The notes under the pieces are model-generated. The model did no database searches. It had not been told where the DNA came from and saw only the letters and a list, made by a program, of their open reading frames with translations. A stretch of DNA of 64,000 nucleotides from Pseudomonas viridiflava. Its GTDB lineage: Bacteria > Pseudomonadota > Gammaproteobacteria > Pseudomonadales > Pseudomonadaceae. The position numbers and the translations under genes are program-made. Shown here piece by piece: positions 9,988 to 18,609 of the stretch (position 1 is its first letter; each line of letters starts with the position of its first letter). The stretch lies in NCBI RefSeq assembly GCF_900583165.1, contig NZ_UTKY01000087.1:1-64000 (forward strand), written 5' to 3'.

Positions 9988-11046
9988 CTACCAGGAGAAT
10001 TCGAGTTGTTCGTTTCCGCTGCTTAAATCCAACAAACGCACGCCAATCCCCAACAACCGCACCGGCTTCCCACCCCGATTAAAAGCCTGAGTGAGTAGTT
10101 GCTCATAACTCTCCAAATCCCGCCCCGCCCCCGCCTGCTCCAGGGTCGTCTGGGTAAAGTCATGAAACTTCACCTTCACGAACGGCTTGCCTGCACGGTA
10201 ACTGCTGTCGATACGCGCCATGCGCCCGGCCAGGGTATCCATCAGCTCGGGCAGTTTAGCCAGGCAGCTTGAAAGGTCCGGCAGGTCGACGTCGTAGGTG
10301 TTTTCGACACTGATCGACTGGCGACGGCTATCGTTCTGCACCGCACGGTCATCAATCCCACGGGCGAGACTCCACAGTCGCTCACCGAAACTGCCGAATT
10401 CGCGCACCAGCGCCAACTTGTTCCATTCACGTAATTGCAGACAGTCTTCGATGCCCAGGCGCGCCAGCTTGTCGGCGGTGACCTTGCCCACGCCGTGCAA
10501 CTTGCTTACCCGCAACTGGGAGACAAAATCTTCGATCTGATCCGGGGTAATCACAAACAGGCCGTTAGGTTTTTTCCAATCGCTGGCGATTTTGGCCAGG
10601 AATTTGTTCGGCGCCACGCCGGCGGACACGGTGATGTGCAACTGGTTGGAGACGCGGCGCCGAATATCCTGGGCGATACGCGTGGCGCTGCCGCCGAAGT
10701 GCGGGCTGTCGGACACGTCCAGGTAGGCTTCATCCAGCGACAACGGCTCGATCAGGTCGGTGTAGTCGCGAAAGATCGCCTGGATTTCTTTTGATGCTTC
10801 TTTATAGGCATCCATGCGCGGTTTGACGATGGTCAGGTCTGGGCAGAGCTTCAAGGCATGGCGCGATGACATGGCCGAACGCACCCCATACGCCCGCGCT
10901 TCATAGTTACACGTAGCGATCACCCCCCTTCTGTCTGCGGAGCCCCCAACCGCCAGCGGCTTTTGCGCCAGGTTCGGGTCATCGCGCATCTCGATGGCGG
11001 CGTAGAAACAGTCACAGTCGACGTGGATGATTTTGCGCTGCGTCAT
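9988..11046 (-). CDS. dinB: DNA polymerase IV
   Basis: Y-family error-prone polymerase for translesion synthesis. Catalytic acidic motifs are intact: HVDCDCFYAAIEM near the N-terminus and SLDEAYLDVS (about residues 100-110). Helix-hairpin-helix and little-finger domains follow, ending near LLDLSSGNEQLEF. The ATG at 11046 gives 352 residues starting MTQRKIIHVDCDCF, in line with the 349-aa P. aeruginosa enzyme; a TTG 21 bp upstream would add seven residues. It has a LexA-like box about 47 bp upstream and is expected to be part of the SOS regulon. Confidence 0.96.
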   Translation of the reverse strand: MTQRKIIHVDCDCFYAAIEMRDDPNLAQKPLAVGGSADRRGVIATCNYEARAYGVRSAMSSRHALKLCPDLTIVKPRMDAYKEASKEIQAIFRDYTDLIEPLSLDEAYLDVSDSPHFGGSATRIAQDIRRRVSNQLHITVSAGVAPNKFLAKIASDWKKPNGLFVITPDQIEDFVSQLRVSKLHGVGKVTADKLARLGIEDCLQLREWNKLALVREFGSFGERLWSLARGIDDRAVQNDSRRQSISVENTYDVDLPDLSSCLAKLPELMDTLAGRMARIDSSYRAGKPFVKVKFHDFTQTTLEQAGAGRDLESYEQLLTQAFNRGGKPVRLLGIGVRLLDLSSGNEQLEFSW

Positions 11047-11092
11047 ATAAACAGAGGGTTGATTCAACGGACCGCCAGTATCGCATCCACCC

Positions 11093-11108
11093 CTGTATAT
11101 AGCACCAG
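11093..11108 (-). promoter_or_regulatory. LexA (SOS) box of dinB
   Basis: CTGTATATAGCACCAG fits the gamma-proteobacterial LexA pattern CTG-N10-CAG, and its left half CTGTATAT matches the consensus fully. It is 47 bp upstream of the dinB start, a normal operator position. Regulation is inferred from the motif and from the known LexA control of dinB in relatives. Confidence 0.75.
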
Positions 11109-11284
11109 TAGTTTGAATCTTCCGTTCGAGCGGTAGGATTCTTCGCGGATGAATTTATTTTTTCAATCGAATCAAGCCTCCCAATAGAGCTGAAACCCTT
11201 GGCCACACTGGCCCAAAGCACTAATCCCCGTGCCTTTGGAGAGCTAACCGATTGAACCACAAGCGCTTTTCTTCAATTCACAGG

Positions 11285-11312
11285 TTGACACATTCGCGAT
11301 CCTCTGTAGAAT
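11285..11312 (+). promoter_or_regulatory. Sigma-70 promoter of tRNA-fMet copy 1
   Basis: A perfect -35 TTGACA (11285-11290) and -10 TAGAAT (11307-11312) with a 16-bp spacer lie 13 bp upstream of the tRNA. The start codon-independent layout and strength fit a stable-RNA promoter. The DNA between the dinB start and this promoter (11047-11284) holds the dinB LexA box and no other gene that could be supported. Confidence 0.88.
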
Positions 11313-11325
11313 GCCGACACACAGA

Positions 11326-11402
<77 letters not shown>

Positions 11403-11408
11403 AACATC

Positions 11409-11440
11409 AAAAAAGGCTACTCGAAAGAGTGGCCTTTTTT
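11409..11440 (+). terminator. Terminator of tRNA-fMet copy 1
   Basis: The stem AAAAAAGGC...GCCTTTTTT carries an inner ACTC/GAGT pairing around a GAAA loop and ends in T6. It starts 7 nt after the CCA end. The same hairpin follows copy 2. Confidence 0.92.
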
Positions 11441-11462
11441 GTGCGCGTCTGTTTTTGCCCTC

Positions 11463-11568
11463 CCCTGTAGGAGCGAGCTTGCTCGCGAAGGTCGTCAACG
11501 ATAACGCGGGGCATCTAGTTGACCGAAGCGTCTTGAGGATCTTCGCGAGCAAGCTCGCTCCTACAGGG
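11463..11568. repeat. REPIN between the two tRNA-fMet units
   Basis: Inverted REPs of the GAGCGAGCTTGCTCGC type (CCCTGTAGGAGC... and complement) lie between the terminator of copy 1 and the promoter of copy 2. It is a cue that the tandem tRNA duplication was followed by REPIN insertion, or that the REPIN was present between them. Confidence 0.93.
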
Positions 11569-11631
11569 ATGTGGATAAAACGTTGATTTCAGAATAATTC
11601 AGGCTTATTTAGCCCATTGGGACATTAATGG

Positions 11632-11659
11632 TTGACACCCCGCCGTCTGGCTGTAGAAT
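11632..11659 (+). promoter_or_regulatory. Sigma-70 promoter of tRNA-fMet copy 2
   Basis: TTGACA (11632-11637), 16-bp spacer, TAGAAT (11654-11659), in the same arrangement and distance from the tRNA as for copy 1, although the spacer sequence differs. Confidence 0.88.
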
Positions 11660-11671
11660 GCCGCCCACAGA

Positions 11672-11748
<77 letters not shown>

Positions 11749-11754
11749 AACATC

Positions 11755-11786
11755 AAAGAAGGCTACTCGAAAGAGTGGCCTTTTTT
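11755..11786 (+). terminator. Terminator of tRNA-fMet copy 2
   Basis: Same GGCTACTCGAAAGAGTGGCC hairpin and T6 tail as after copy 1, with one A-to-G change in the upstream A-run. The 228 bp from here to mprF contain no gene; they should hold the mprF promoter. Confidence 0.9.
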
Positions 11787-12014
11787 GTATCCGGCGAAAA
11801 AGTTCTTCTGAAACAATGACATGGCATCTTTCATGAAACCGTTCACGGTTTGTGGAGTCCATCTCATCGCACGCTATGCTTACTCCTCTACGACCAATGG
11901 CCGCAGTCGCCGCCCCCGGCGATCCGCGTTAATATTTGTAATTATTTTGTCCATAGGGATTGGTAACTTGGCTGGATACCTCCATCCTGTCGCGCACAAT
12001 CCACGAGGTGATTG

Positions 12015-14657
12015 ATGCGCGCCAACTCGTCTGAACCACAAGACACCGTCACAGCAGAACAACCGATCACTGCCACCCGTTTGCGTTGGCTGGATCTGTT
12101 GAGCAAGTACCGCCAACCCATCGGTTTGGCCGTCACCTTATTGCTGTTCGCTATCGCCCTGATCGCCTGCCGACACCTGCTGCTGGAACTGGATCTCTAC
12201 GCGCTCCACGACTCCATTTTGGAAGTGCCCAAACCCGCCCTGCTGGGTGCGTTTGCTGCGGGTGTCGCCGGGTTCATCATTCTATTGGGCTATGAGTTTT
12301 CCGGCGCGCGGTACGCTGGCGTGAAGCTGCCCGCCAAAACCCTGGCCCACGGCGGTTTCACGGCCTTCGCTATTGGTAATGCGATAGGGTTGTCGATGCT
12401 TTCCGGCGGCTCGGTGCGTTACCGCCTTTATGCTCGTCACGGCATCGGCGCTTCGGAAGTCGCACGCATGACCGTGTTTGCCAGCCTGGCACTCGGTTGC
12501 GCCCTGCCCCCTTTGGCGGCGTTGGCCACCCTGAGCAACCTGCCCGCCGCAGCCAGCGCACTGAATTTATCCGAAGGCTTGCTCGGCGGTGTCGCCGGTG
12601 CCGTGCTGTTGCTGTCGGTCGCACTGTGCATTGGTATCTATCGTCGTCGTTTGCCCGAGCAACCTTTTGCCGACAACTTGCTGGTCAAGGTCGGTCGCCG
12701 CACCCTGCGCCTGCCCGGCGCCCGCCTGACCTTCCTGCAACTGATCATCACCGCCCTGGACGTCGCCGCCGCAGCGACCGTCCTTTATATGCTGCTGCCC
12801 GAAGCGCCACCGTTCGGGCCATTCCTGCTGGTGTACCTGCTGGCCCTGGCCGCCGGCGTGCTCAGCCATGTGCCGGGCGGTGTCGGCGTATTCGAAGCGA
12901 TCCTGCTGGCCGCCTTCGCCGACAAGCTCGGCGCCGCGCCACTGGCCGCTGCGCTGTTGCTGTACCGCATGATCTACGTGGTGTTGCCGCTGTTGATCGC
13001 CTGCGTGTTCCTGCTGGTCAACGAGGCCCAGCGCCTGTTCCAAACCCAACAGAGCCTGCGGGTTGCTTCGGGGCTGGCAGCGCCAGTGTTGGCCGTACTC
13101 GTTTTTTTGTCCGGCGTGGTCCTGCTGTTTTCCGGCGCCACGCCCGAAATCGACTCACGCCTGGAAAACATCGGCTTCCTGATTCCCCACCGCCTGATTG
13201 ATGCCTCGCACTTTGGTGCCAGCCTGATCGGCGTGTTGTGCCTGCTGCTTGCCCAGGGCCTGCGTCGACGCTTGTCGGCCGCCTGGATGCTGACGATGGT
13301 GCTGCTGCTTACCGGTGCCCTGCTGTCGCTGCTCAAGGGTTTCGACTGGGAAGAAGCCAGCCTGATGACCATGACCGCGATCCTGCTGGCTATCTTCCGG
13401 CGCTCGTTCTACCGCGCCAGCCGCCTCACCGAACTGCCCTTCTCGCCGCTGTACCTGGTGGCCAGCATCTGCGTGCTGGGGGCTTCGATCTGGCTGCTGC
13501 TGTTTGCCTATCAAGACGTACCCTACAGTCATCAACTGTGGTGGCAGTTCACCCTCGACGCCAACGCCCCACGTGGCCTGCGCTCGTTGCTGGGGGCTGC
13601 CGTACTGTTGGTGATCGTGTCGCTGACCTGGCTGCTGCGCACTGCGCGCCCAGTGATTCACTTGCCGACACCGGATGAACTGGAGCGCGCCACCAAGATT
13701 TTGATGGCCTCTTCACAGCCCGACGGCGGCCTTGCGCTGACGGGCGACAAGGCGCTGCTGTTCCATCCCAATGATGAAGCTTTTCTCATGTACGCCCGCC
13801 GCGGGCGCAGCCTGGTAGCCTTGTACGACCCGATTGGCCCGACCCAACCACGGGCCGAGATGATCTGGCAATTCCGCGACCTGTGCGACATCCACCATGC
13901 GCGTCCGGTGTTCTATCAAGTACGAGCGGAGAACCTGCCGTACTACATGGACATCGGCCTCACCGCGATCAAGCTGGGCGAGGAAGCCCGCGTGGATCTC
14001 AAACGCTTTGACCTGGAAGCCAAGGGCAAAGAGATGAAGGACCTGCGCTACACCTGGAACCGTGGCACCCGGGACGGCCTGTCCCTGGAGATCCATGAAC
14101 CAGGCATGGCGCCGATGGATGAGCTCAAAGTCATCTCCGACGCCTGGCTGACCGGCAAGAACGTGCGGGAAAAAGGCTTTTCCCTGGGCCGCTTCAGCGA
14201 CGACTACCTCAAGCACTTTCGCATCGCGATCATTCGCTTCGAAGGGCGCCCGGTGGCCTTCGCCAACCTGCTCGAAACTTACAACCATGACCTGGCCAGC
14301 CTGGACCTGATGCGCGCTCATCCAGAGGCGCCCAAGTTGACCATGGAATTCATGATGGTTGGCCTGATTCAACACTATAAGAGTCACGGCTACGCCCGCT
14401 TCAGCCTCGGCATGGTGCCGTTGTCGGGCCTGCAACCGCGCCGTGGCGCACCGCTGACCCAACGTCTGGGTTCGATGGTGTTCCGTCGCGGTGAGCAACT
14501 GTATAACTTCCAAGGTTTGCGCCGTTTCAAAGACAAGTTCCAGCCTGACTGGGAACCCCGTTACATGGCCGTGCCCGCAGGACTTGATCCGCTGGTGGCA
14601 CTGGCCGATACCGCCGCCCTGATCGCGGGCGGCTTGACTGGATTGGTGAAACGCTGA
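12015..14657 (+). CDS. mprF: MprF: aminoacyl-phosphatidylglycerol synthase/flippase
   Basis: Integral membrane enzyme that transfers an amino acid from aminoacyl-tRNA to phosphatidylglycerol and flips the product, lowering negative surface charge and sensitivity to cationic peptides. At 880 aa it has an N-terminal region of about 14 membrane segments (residues ~30-545) and a C-terminal soluble DUF2156/GNAT-like catalytic domain (~560-865, including LARRGRSLVALYDPIGP-type and KEMKDLRYTWNRG segments). The P. aeruginosa orthologue (PA0920) makes alanyl-PG, so alanine is the likely substrate. The ATG at 12015 follows GAGG at a good distance. Its TGA overlaps the next ATG (TGATG), indicating translational coupling. 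Confidence 0.95.
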   Translation: MRANSSEPQDTVTAEQPITATRLRWLDLLSKYRQPIGLAVTLLLFAIALIACRHLLLELDLYALHDSILEVPKPALLGAFAAGVAGFIILLGYEFSGARYAGVKLPAKTLAHGGFTAFAIGNAIGLSMLSGGSVRYRLYARHGIGASEVARMTVFASLALGCALPPLAALATLSNLPAAASALNLSEGLLGGVAGAVLLLSVALCIGIYRRRLPEQPFADNLLVKVGRRTLRLPGARLTFLQLIITALDVAAAATVLYMLLPEAPPFGPFLLVYLLALAAGVLSHVPGGVGVFEAILLAAFADKLGAAPLAAALLLYRMIYVVLPLLIACVFLLVNEAQRLFQTQQSLRVASGLAAPVLAVLVFLSGVVLLFSGATPEIDSRLENIGFLIPHRLIDASHFGASLIGVLCLLLAQGLRRRLSAAWMLTMVLLLTGALLSLLKGFDWEEASLMTMTAILLAIFRRSFYRASRLTELPFSPLYLVASICVLGASIWLLLFAYQDVPYSHQLWWQFTLDANAPRGLRSLLGAAVLLVIVSLTWLLRTARPVIHLPTPDELERATKILMASSQPDGGLALTGDKALLFHPNDEAFLMYARRGRSLVALYDPIGPTQPRAEMIWQFRDLCDIHHARPVFYQVRAENLPYYMDIGLTAIKLGEEARVDLKRFDLEAKGKEMKDLRYTWNRGTRDGLSLEIHEPGMAPMDELKVISDAWLTGKNVREKGFSLGRFSDDYLKHFRIAIIRFEGRPVAFANLLETYNHDLASLDLMRAHPEAPKLTMEFMMVGLIQHYKSHGYARFSLGMVPLSGLQPRRGAPLTQRLGSMVFRRGEQLYNFQGLRRFKDKFQPDWEPRYMAVPAGLDPLVALADTAALIAGGLTGLVKR

Positions 14658-15937
14658 TGATTCGACGTTCCTGGCGGTATGTATTGGCCGTTGTAGTGCT
14701 GCTCGCCCTCATTGCGGCTGGCGGCTTTTGGTACTGGAACCGCCCTGCCCCGCAGCCAACCCTGGAGCAACTGCCCCAGGCCAACGGCTCGGTGATGAGC
14801 CTGGTAACCCCGCACGGCACGCCGAAAGCCCGCGTGGCCGTTGCCGTGATGGCCGATGAAACCCTGACCGACAGCCAACTGCTTGCCCTGAGTCAGGGCG
14901 GCAAGGCGCAGATTGTTCAAGTGATTCTGCCCAAGGATGATTGCACGCTGCAGGAACAAGCCCTGCAAAGCGCCCTGGGCCAGCTCAAGGGCCCGGCGAC
15001 GCTGGTCAGCGGCATCGGCCCTGGCGCAGCACTGGCATGGCGCTGGCTGGCGACACAGAACGACGACAAGGCCAACGCGATCTCCGTCGGCTTCGCCCTG
15101 GTACAGGAAGGCTGTAAAGACCCGCTGCCGAAAACCTCGGCCCACGGCAACTGGCTGGTGGCCTGGAACGATAACCCTGACGATGAAAGCGCCAGTTTCG
15201 TACGCGACACACCGCGCGCCACCACCAGCATCAGCGACTACGACATTCATTACCCGCAAGTGCTGAACAACGAGCTGCGCAAGCAACTGGTAGGTTCGGA
15301 CAACGGCGGCCTGGCGATCCCTGTGGTCGAAGTGCCCGCCGGCCAAGCGAAAGATACCGTCACCCTGTTCCTCTCCGGTGACGGCGGCTGGCGCGACCTG
15401 GACCGTGATGTGGCCGGCGAGATGGCCAAGATCGGCTACCCGGTGGTGGGTATCGACACCCTGCGCTACTACTGGCAGCACAAAAGCCCTGAACAAAGCG
15501 CCAAAGACCTCACCGAACTGATGCAGCACTATCGTCAGAAGTGGGGCACCAAGCGCTTCGTGCTGGCCGGTTATTCGTTCGGTGCTGACGTACTGCCGGC
15601 CATCTACAACCGCATGCCGGAGAACGAGCAGCAGCGTGTGGACGCAATCATCCTACTGGCGTTCGCCCGTACCGGTAGCTTTGAGATCGAAGTCGAAGGT
15701 TGGTTGGGCAATGCGGGCAAAGAAGCCGCCACTGGGCCGGAAATGGCCAAGCTGCCCCCTGAGAAAGTGGTGTGCATCTACGGTGAGGAAGAGGTCGATG
15801 AAAGTGGCTGCACCGACAAGACTGCCGTAGGTGAAGCGCTGAAGTTGCCAGGTGGGCACCACTTCGATGAGAACTACCCGGCGCTGGCGAAGCGGTTGGT
15901 GGATATCATCGTCAAGCATCAGGCCAAAGCTGAGTAA
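14657..15937 (+). CDS. AcvB/VirJ-type hydrolase (probable alanyl-PG hydrolase)
   Basis: Periplasmic serine hydrolase of the AcvB/VirJ family, 426 aa. An N-terminal membrane anchor or signal (RRSWRYVLAVVVLLALIAAGG) is followed by a divergent domain and a C-terminal alpha/beta-hydrolase fold. The nucleophile elbow is GYSFGAD with S307, and LSGDGGWRDLD marks the family. The P. aeruginosa orthologue (PA0919), also next to mprF, hydrolyses alanyl-PG. The coupled start (TGATG overlap with mprF) supports a synthesis and breakdown pair that sets membrane lipid charge. The substrate is inferred from the neighbour and the orthologue. Confidence 0.88.
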   Translation: MIRRSWRYVLAVVVLLALIAAGGFWYWNRPAPQPTLEQLPQANGSVMSLVTPHGTPKARVAVAVMADETLTDSQLLALSQGGKAQIVQVILPKDDCTLQEQALQSALGQLKGPATLVSGIGPGAALAWRWLATQNDDKANAISVGFALVQEGCKDPLPKTSAHGNWLVAWNDNPDDESASFVRDTPRATTSISDYDIHYPQVLNNELRKQLVGSDNGGLAIPVVEVPAGQAKDTVTLFLSGDGGWRDLDRDVAGEMAKIGYPVVGIDTLRYYWQHKSPEQSAKDLTELMQHYRQKWGTKRFVLAGYSFGADVLPAIYNRMPENEQQRVDAIILLAFARTGSFEIEVEGWLGNAGKEAATGPEMAKLPPEKVVCIYGEEEVDESGCTDKTAVGEALKLPGGHHFDENYPALAKRLVDIIVKHQAKAE

Positions 15938-15960
15938 TCACTGGCTGTACGCAAGAAAAC

Positions 15961-16051
15961 ATGTGGGAGGGGGCTTGCCCCCGATAGCGGTGGCTCAGTC
16001 AAAGCTTCAGTGACTGACACTCTGCTATCGGGGGCAAGCCCCCTCCCACAT
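15961..16051. repeat. REPIN between acvB-like gene and recJ
   Basis: Inverted GAGGGGGCTTGCCCCC-type REPs lie between two convergent genes. It can form a long hairpin and probably serves as, or replaces, a terminator for both. Confidence 0.92.
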
Positions 16052-16074
16052 TGGTTTTGCGGTGTTGGTTAGAT

Positions 16075-17784
16075 TCAGCGCGGTTCGATGTGGGCAATCA
16101 TCAGTTGCACCGTTTCATTGCCGCGAAACTCATTCACATCCAGCTTGTAGGCCAACTCAACCCACTTCACCGTCGGGTTCGGCCAGACCTCACGGTCTAC
16201 CCCAAACGCAATCCCATCGAGCTTCACCGACCCGCATTCGGTCTTGAGCACCACCTTCAGGTGCCGCTCGCCCACTACGCGCTGCTCCACCAACTGGAAC
16301 ACACCGTGAAACACCGGCTCGGGAAAGTGCTGCCCCCAGGGGCCGGCGTGGCGCAAGGCGCGGGCCAGTTCCAGGTGAAACTCCTCCACCGCGAGGGTGC
16401 CATCGGACAGCAAGCGCCCAGTCAGGTCTTCTTCGCGCAATTGCCGACGCACTTCGGCGTCAAAGGCTTCAGCGAACAGTGGGAAGTTTTCCTCGGGCAG
16501 TGTCAGCCCCGCCGCCATGGCGTGACCGCCGTACTTGGCGATCAGGTTGGGATGCTGGCTCGCAACCACTGCCAGGGCGTCGCGGATATGAAAACCCTGC
16601 ACAGAGCGCCCTGAGCCCTTAAGCAGGCCATCACCGGCGTCGGCGAAGGCGATGGTCGGGCGGAAGTAACGCTCTTTCATGCGCGACGCCAGGATGCCGA
16701 TCACGCCTTGATGCCATTCCGGGTCGAACAGGCACAGGCCGTACGGCATAGACTCCACCGGCAGGTCCTTGAGCTGGGCCAGGGCCTCGCGCTGCATGCC
16801 TTGCTCAATGGATTTGCGGTCCTGGTTCATGCCGTCCAATTGCGCGGCCATTTCCCGTGCGGCGGCAAAGTCGGTGGTGAGCAGGCATTCGATACCCAGG
16901 CTCATATCATCCAAGCGCCCGGCGGCGTTCAGGCGCGGCCCGAGGATAAAGCCCAAGTCAGTCGACGTGATGCGTGCGGCGTCGCGCTTGGCCACTTCGA
17001 GGATCGCCTTGATCCCTGGGCGCGCACGCCCCGCACGAATACGCTCCAGGCCTTGATGCACCAGGATGCGGTTGTTGGCATCCAGGGGCACCACGTCGGC
17101 GACGCTGCCCAGGGCGACCAGATCGAGCAGTTCACCGATGTTCGGCTGCGGCTTGTTCTCGTACCAACCCAGGCTGCGCAGGCGCGCCCGCAGGGCCATC
17201 AATACGTAGAAGATCACACCCACACCGGCCAGTGCCTTGCTGGGGAACTCGCAACCCGGCTGGTTCGGGTTGACGATGGCGTCCGCCGCCGGCAGCTCAT
17301 CGCCCGGCAAGTGGTGGTCGGTGACCAATACCTGCAACCCCGCCGCTTTCGCCGCTGCCACGCCTTCGACGCTGGAGATGCCATTGTCCACGGTGATCAG
17401 CAACTGCGGCTCGCGCTGCAGGGCCACGGCGACGATTTCCGGGGTCAGGCCGTAGCCGTATTCAAAACGGTTGGGCACCAGGTAATCCACATGCGCCGCA
17501 CCGAGCAAGCGCAGGCCCAAGGTGCCCACAGTGCTGGCGGTGGCGCCATCGGCGTCGAAGTCACCGACGATCAGGATTCGCTGGCGCTGCTCCAGGGCCG
17601 TCACCAGCAGGTCCACCGCTGCGTCGATCCCCTTGAGTTGCTGATAGGGAATCAACCGCGCCAGGCTTTTGTCCAGCTCGGCTTCGGACTGCACCCCACG
17701 TGCGGCGTAAAGACGGGTCAACAGCGGTGGCAATTCACCGAGAAATGGCAGGACGGCGGGCAACGGGCGGGGATCGATACGCAT
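16075..17784 (-). CDS. recJ: Single-stranded-DNA exonuclease RecJ
   Basis: 5'-3' exonuclease of the DHH family used in recombination and mismatch repair. Metal-binding motifs are seen: DFDADGATA (motif I) and TDHHLPG (DHH, motif III). The C-terminal DHHA1/OB regions include YGGHAMAAGLTL. The start at 17784 gives 569 aa beginning MRIDPRPLPAVLPFLG, near the usual length. An in-frame extension to 17856 only reads through REP sequence (FASKLAPT) and is rejected. No strong ribosome-binding site precedes the start. The gene is convergent with the acvB-like gene and follows yaeQ on the same strand. Confidence 0.96.
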   Translation of the reverse strand: MRIDPRPLPAVLPFLGELPPLLTRLYAARGVQSEAELDKSLARLIPYQQLKGIDAAVDLLVTALEQRQRILIVGDFDADGATASTVGTLGLRLLGAAHVDYLVPNRFEYGYGLTPEIVAVALQREPQLLITVDNGISSVEGVAAAKAAGLQVLVTDHHLPGDELPAADAIVNPNQPGCEFPSKALAGVGVIFYVLMALRARLRSLGWYENKPQPNIGELLDLVALGSVADVVPLDANNRILVHQGLERIRAGRARPGIKAILEVAKRDAARITSTDLGFILGPRLNAAGRLDDMSLGIECLLTTDFAAAREMAAQLDGMNQDRKSIEQGMQREALAQLKDLPVESMPYGLCLFDPEWHQGVIGILASRMKERYFRPTIAFADAGDGLLKGSGRSVQGFHIRDALAVVASQHPNLIAKYGGHAMAAGLTLPEENFPLFAEAFDAEVRRQLREEDLTGRLLSDGTLAVEEFHLELARALRHAGPWGQHFPEPVFHGVFQLVEQRVVGERHLKVVLKTECGSVKLDGIAFGVDREVWPNPTVKWVELAYKLDVNEFRGNETVQLMIAHIEPR

Positions 17785-17813
17785 GGGACGCAGGGGAACT
17801 CTCTTAAATGCAA

Positions 17814-17915
17814 CTGTAGGAGCGAGCTTGCTCGCGAAAATCGTTAACGATGACACGGGTTGCCTGGCTTAACGCGGCGCCCTCAGGTTTTTCGCGAGCA
17901 AGCTCGCTCCTACAG
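17814..17915. repeat. REPIN between recJ and yaeQ
   Basis: Inverted CTGTAGGAGCGAGCTTGCTC-type REPs lie 3 bp past the yaeQ stop and about 30 bp ahead of recJ. Any yaeQ-recJ readthrough transcript would carry this structure just upstream of recJ. Confidence 0.93.
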
Positions 17916-17918
17916 GGG

Positions 17919-18461
17919 TCAACCGCGCTCGCCGACCAGCCATTGCAGTTGCACTTCATGCTGGCCACGGTCGTCAGTCACGAAAATGGTGCCTTCGCTG
18001 ATCATCACATCCCACTTGATCACACGGGGCATGTCCTTGGCCAAGACCTCGAGGATTTCCTGGGGGACGGCAGCGATGTGCACGTTTTTCAGGTTGTTCG
18101 CCACCGGCACCACCTTGCCTTCCCACACGCGCAGGCTGCCATAGGCCAGCAGGCTGGTGCGCTCGGTGCGGCGCGAGCACCAGGTCAGGCGGTCGGCATC
18201 GGGCTGGCCGACTTCGATCCAGTGCAGAACCCTATCGTCCAGGCTTTTTTCCCACAGGGCAGGTTCGTCTACATCTGACAGGCCACGACCGAAAGCCAAC
18301 TGCTCGTTGTACCAGAGGGCGTAGGCCAGCAGGCGCACGGTCATGCGCTCTTCGGTTTCCGAAGGGTGGCGGGCGATGGTCTGTTTGACGCTCTCGTACA
18401 CCGAACGGTCGAGGTCGGTGAGGTTGAGTTCGAACTTGTAGGTCGTGGACGGCTGGGCCAT
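17919..18461 (-). CDS. yaeQ: YaeQ family protein
   Basis: 180-aa protein of the YaeQ family, whose PD-(D/E)XK nuclease-like fold is known but whose cellular role is not settled; the E. coli homologue was found as a suppressor affecting RfaH-dependent expression. The sequence covers the whole family, from the start MAQPSTTYKFELNLTDLDR and the conserved RHPSETEERMTVRLLAYALWY segment to the C-terminal TDDRGQHEVQLQWLVGERG. It is transcribed towards recJ and divergent from the CoA-transferase gene, with about 150 bp between them. Confidence 0.92.
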   Translation of the reverse strand: MAQPSTTYKFELNLTDLDRSVYESVKQTIARHPSETEERMTVRLLAYALWYNEQLAFGRGLSDVDEPALWEKSLDDRVLHWIEVGQPDADRLTWCSRRTERTSLLAYGSLRVWEGKVVPVANNLKNVHIAAVPQEILEVLAKDMPRVIKWDVMISEGTIFVTDDRGQHEVQLQWLVGERG

Positions 18462-18609
18462 GAACGGGCTTCTAGAGACAGGGAAAGGCGGCCAGTCTAA
18501 CCGATGGCGAGGTCATTCAACGAATCCTGCGCTGCATCATCCTTATCACCGGGCCGCTCGCCTATGTTAAAACGCTTCATACCAACGCCCTGCGCAGCCA
18601 AGGATCCTC

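Noticed and set aside
17785..17856. N-terminal extension of RecJ reading MSSLTIFASKLAPT
   Set aside because: The peptide FASKLAPT is a translated REP and recurs in other frames next to REPINs; the family start is at 17784.
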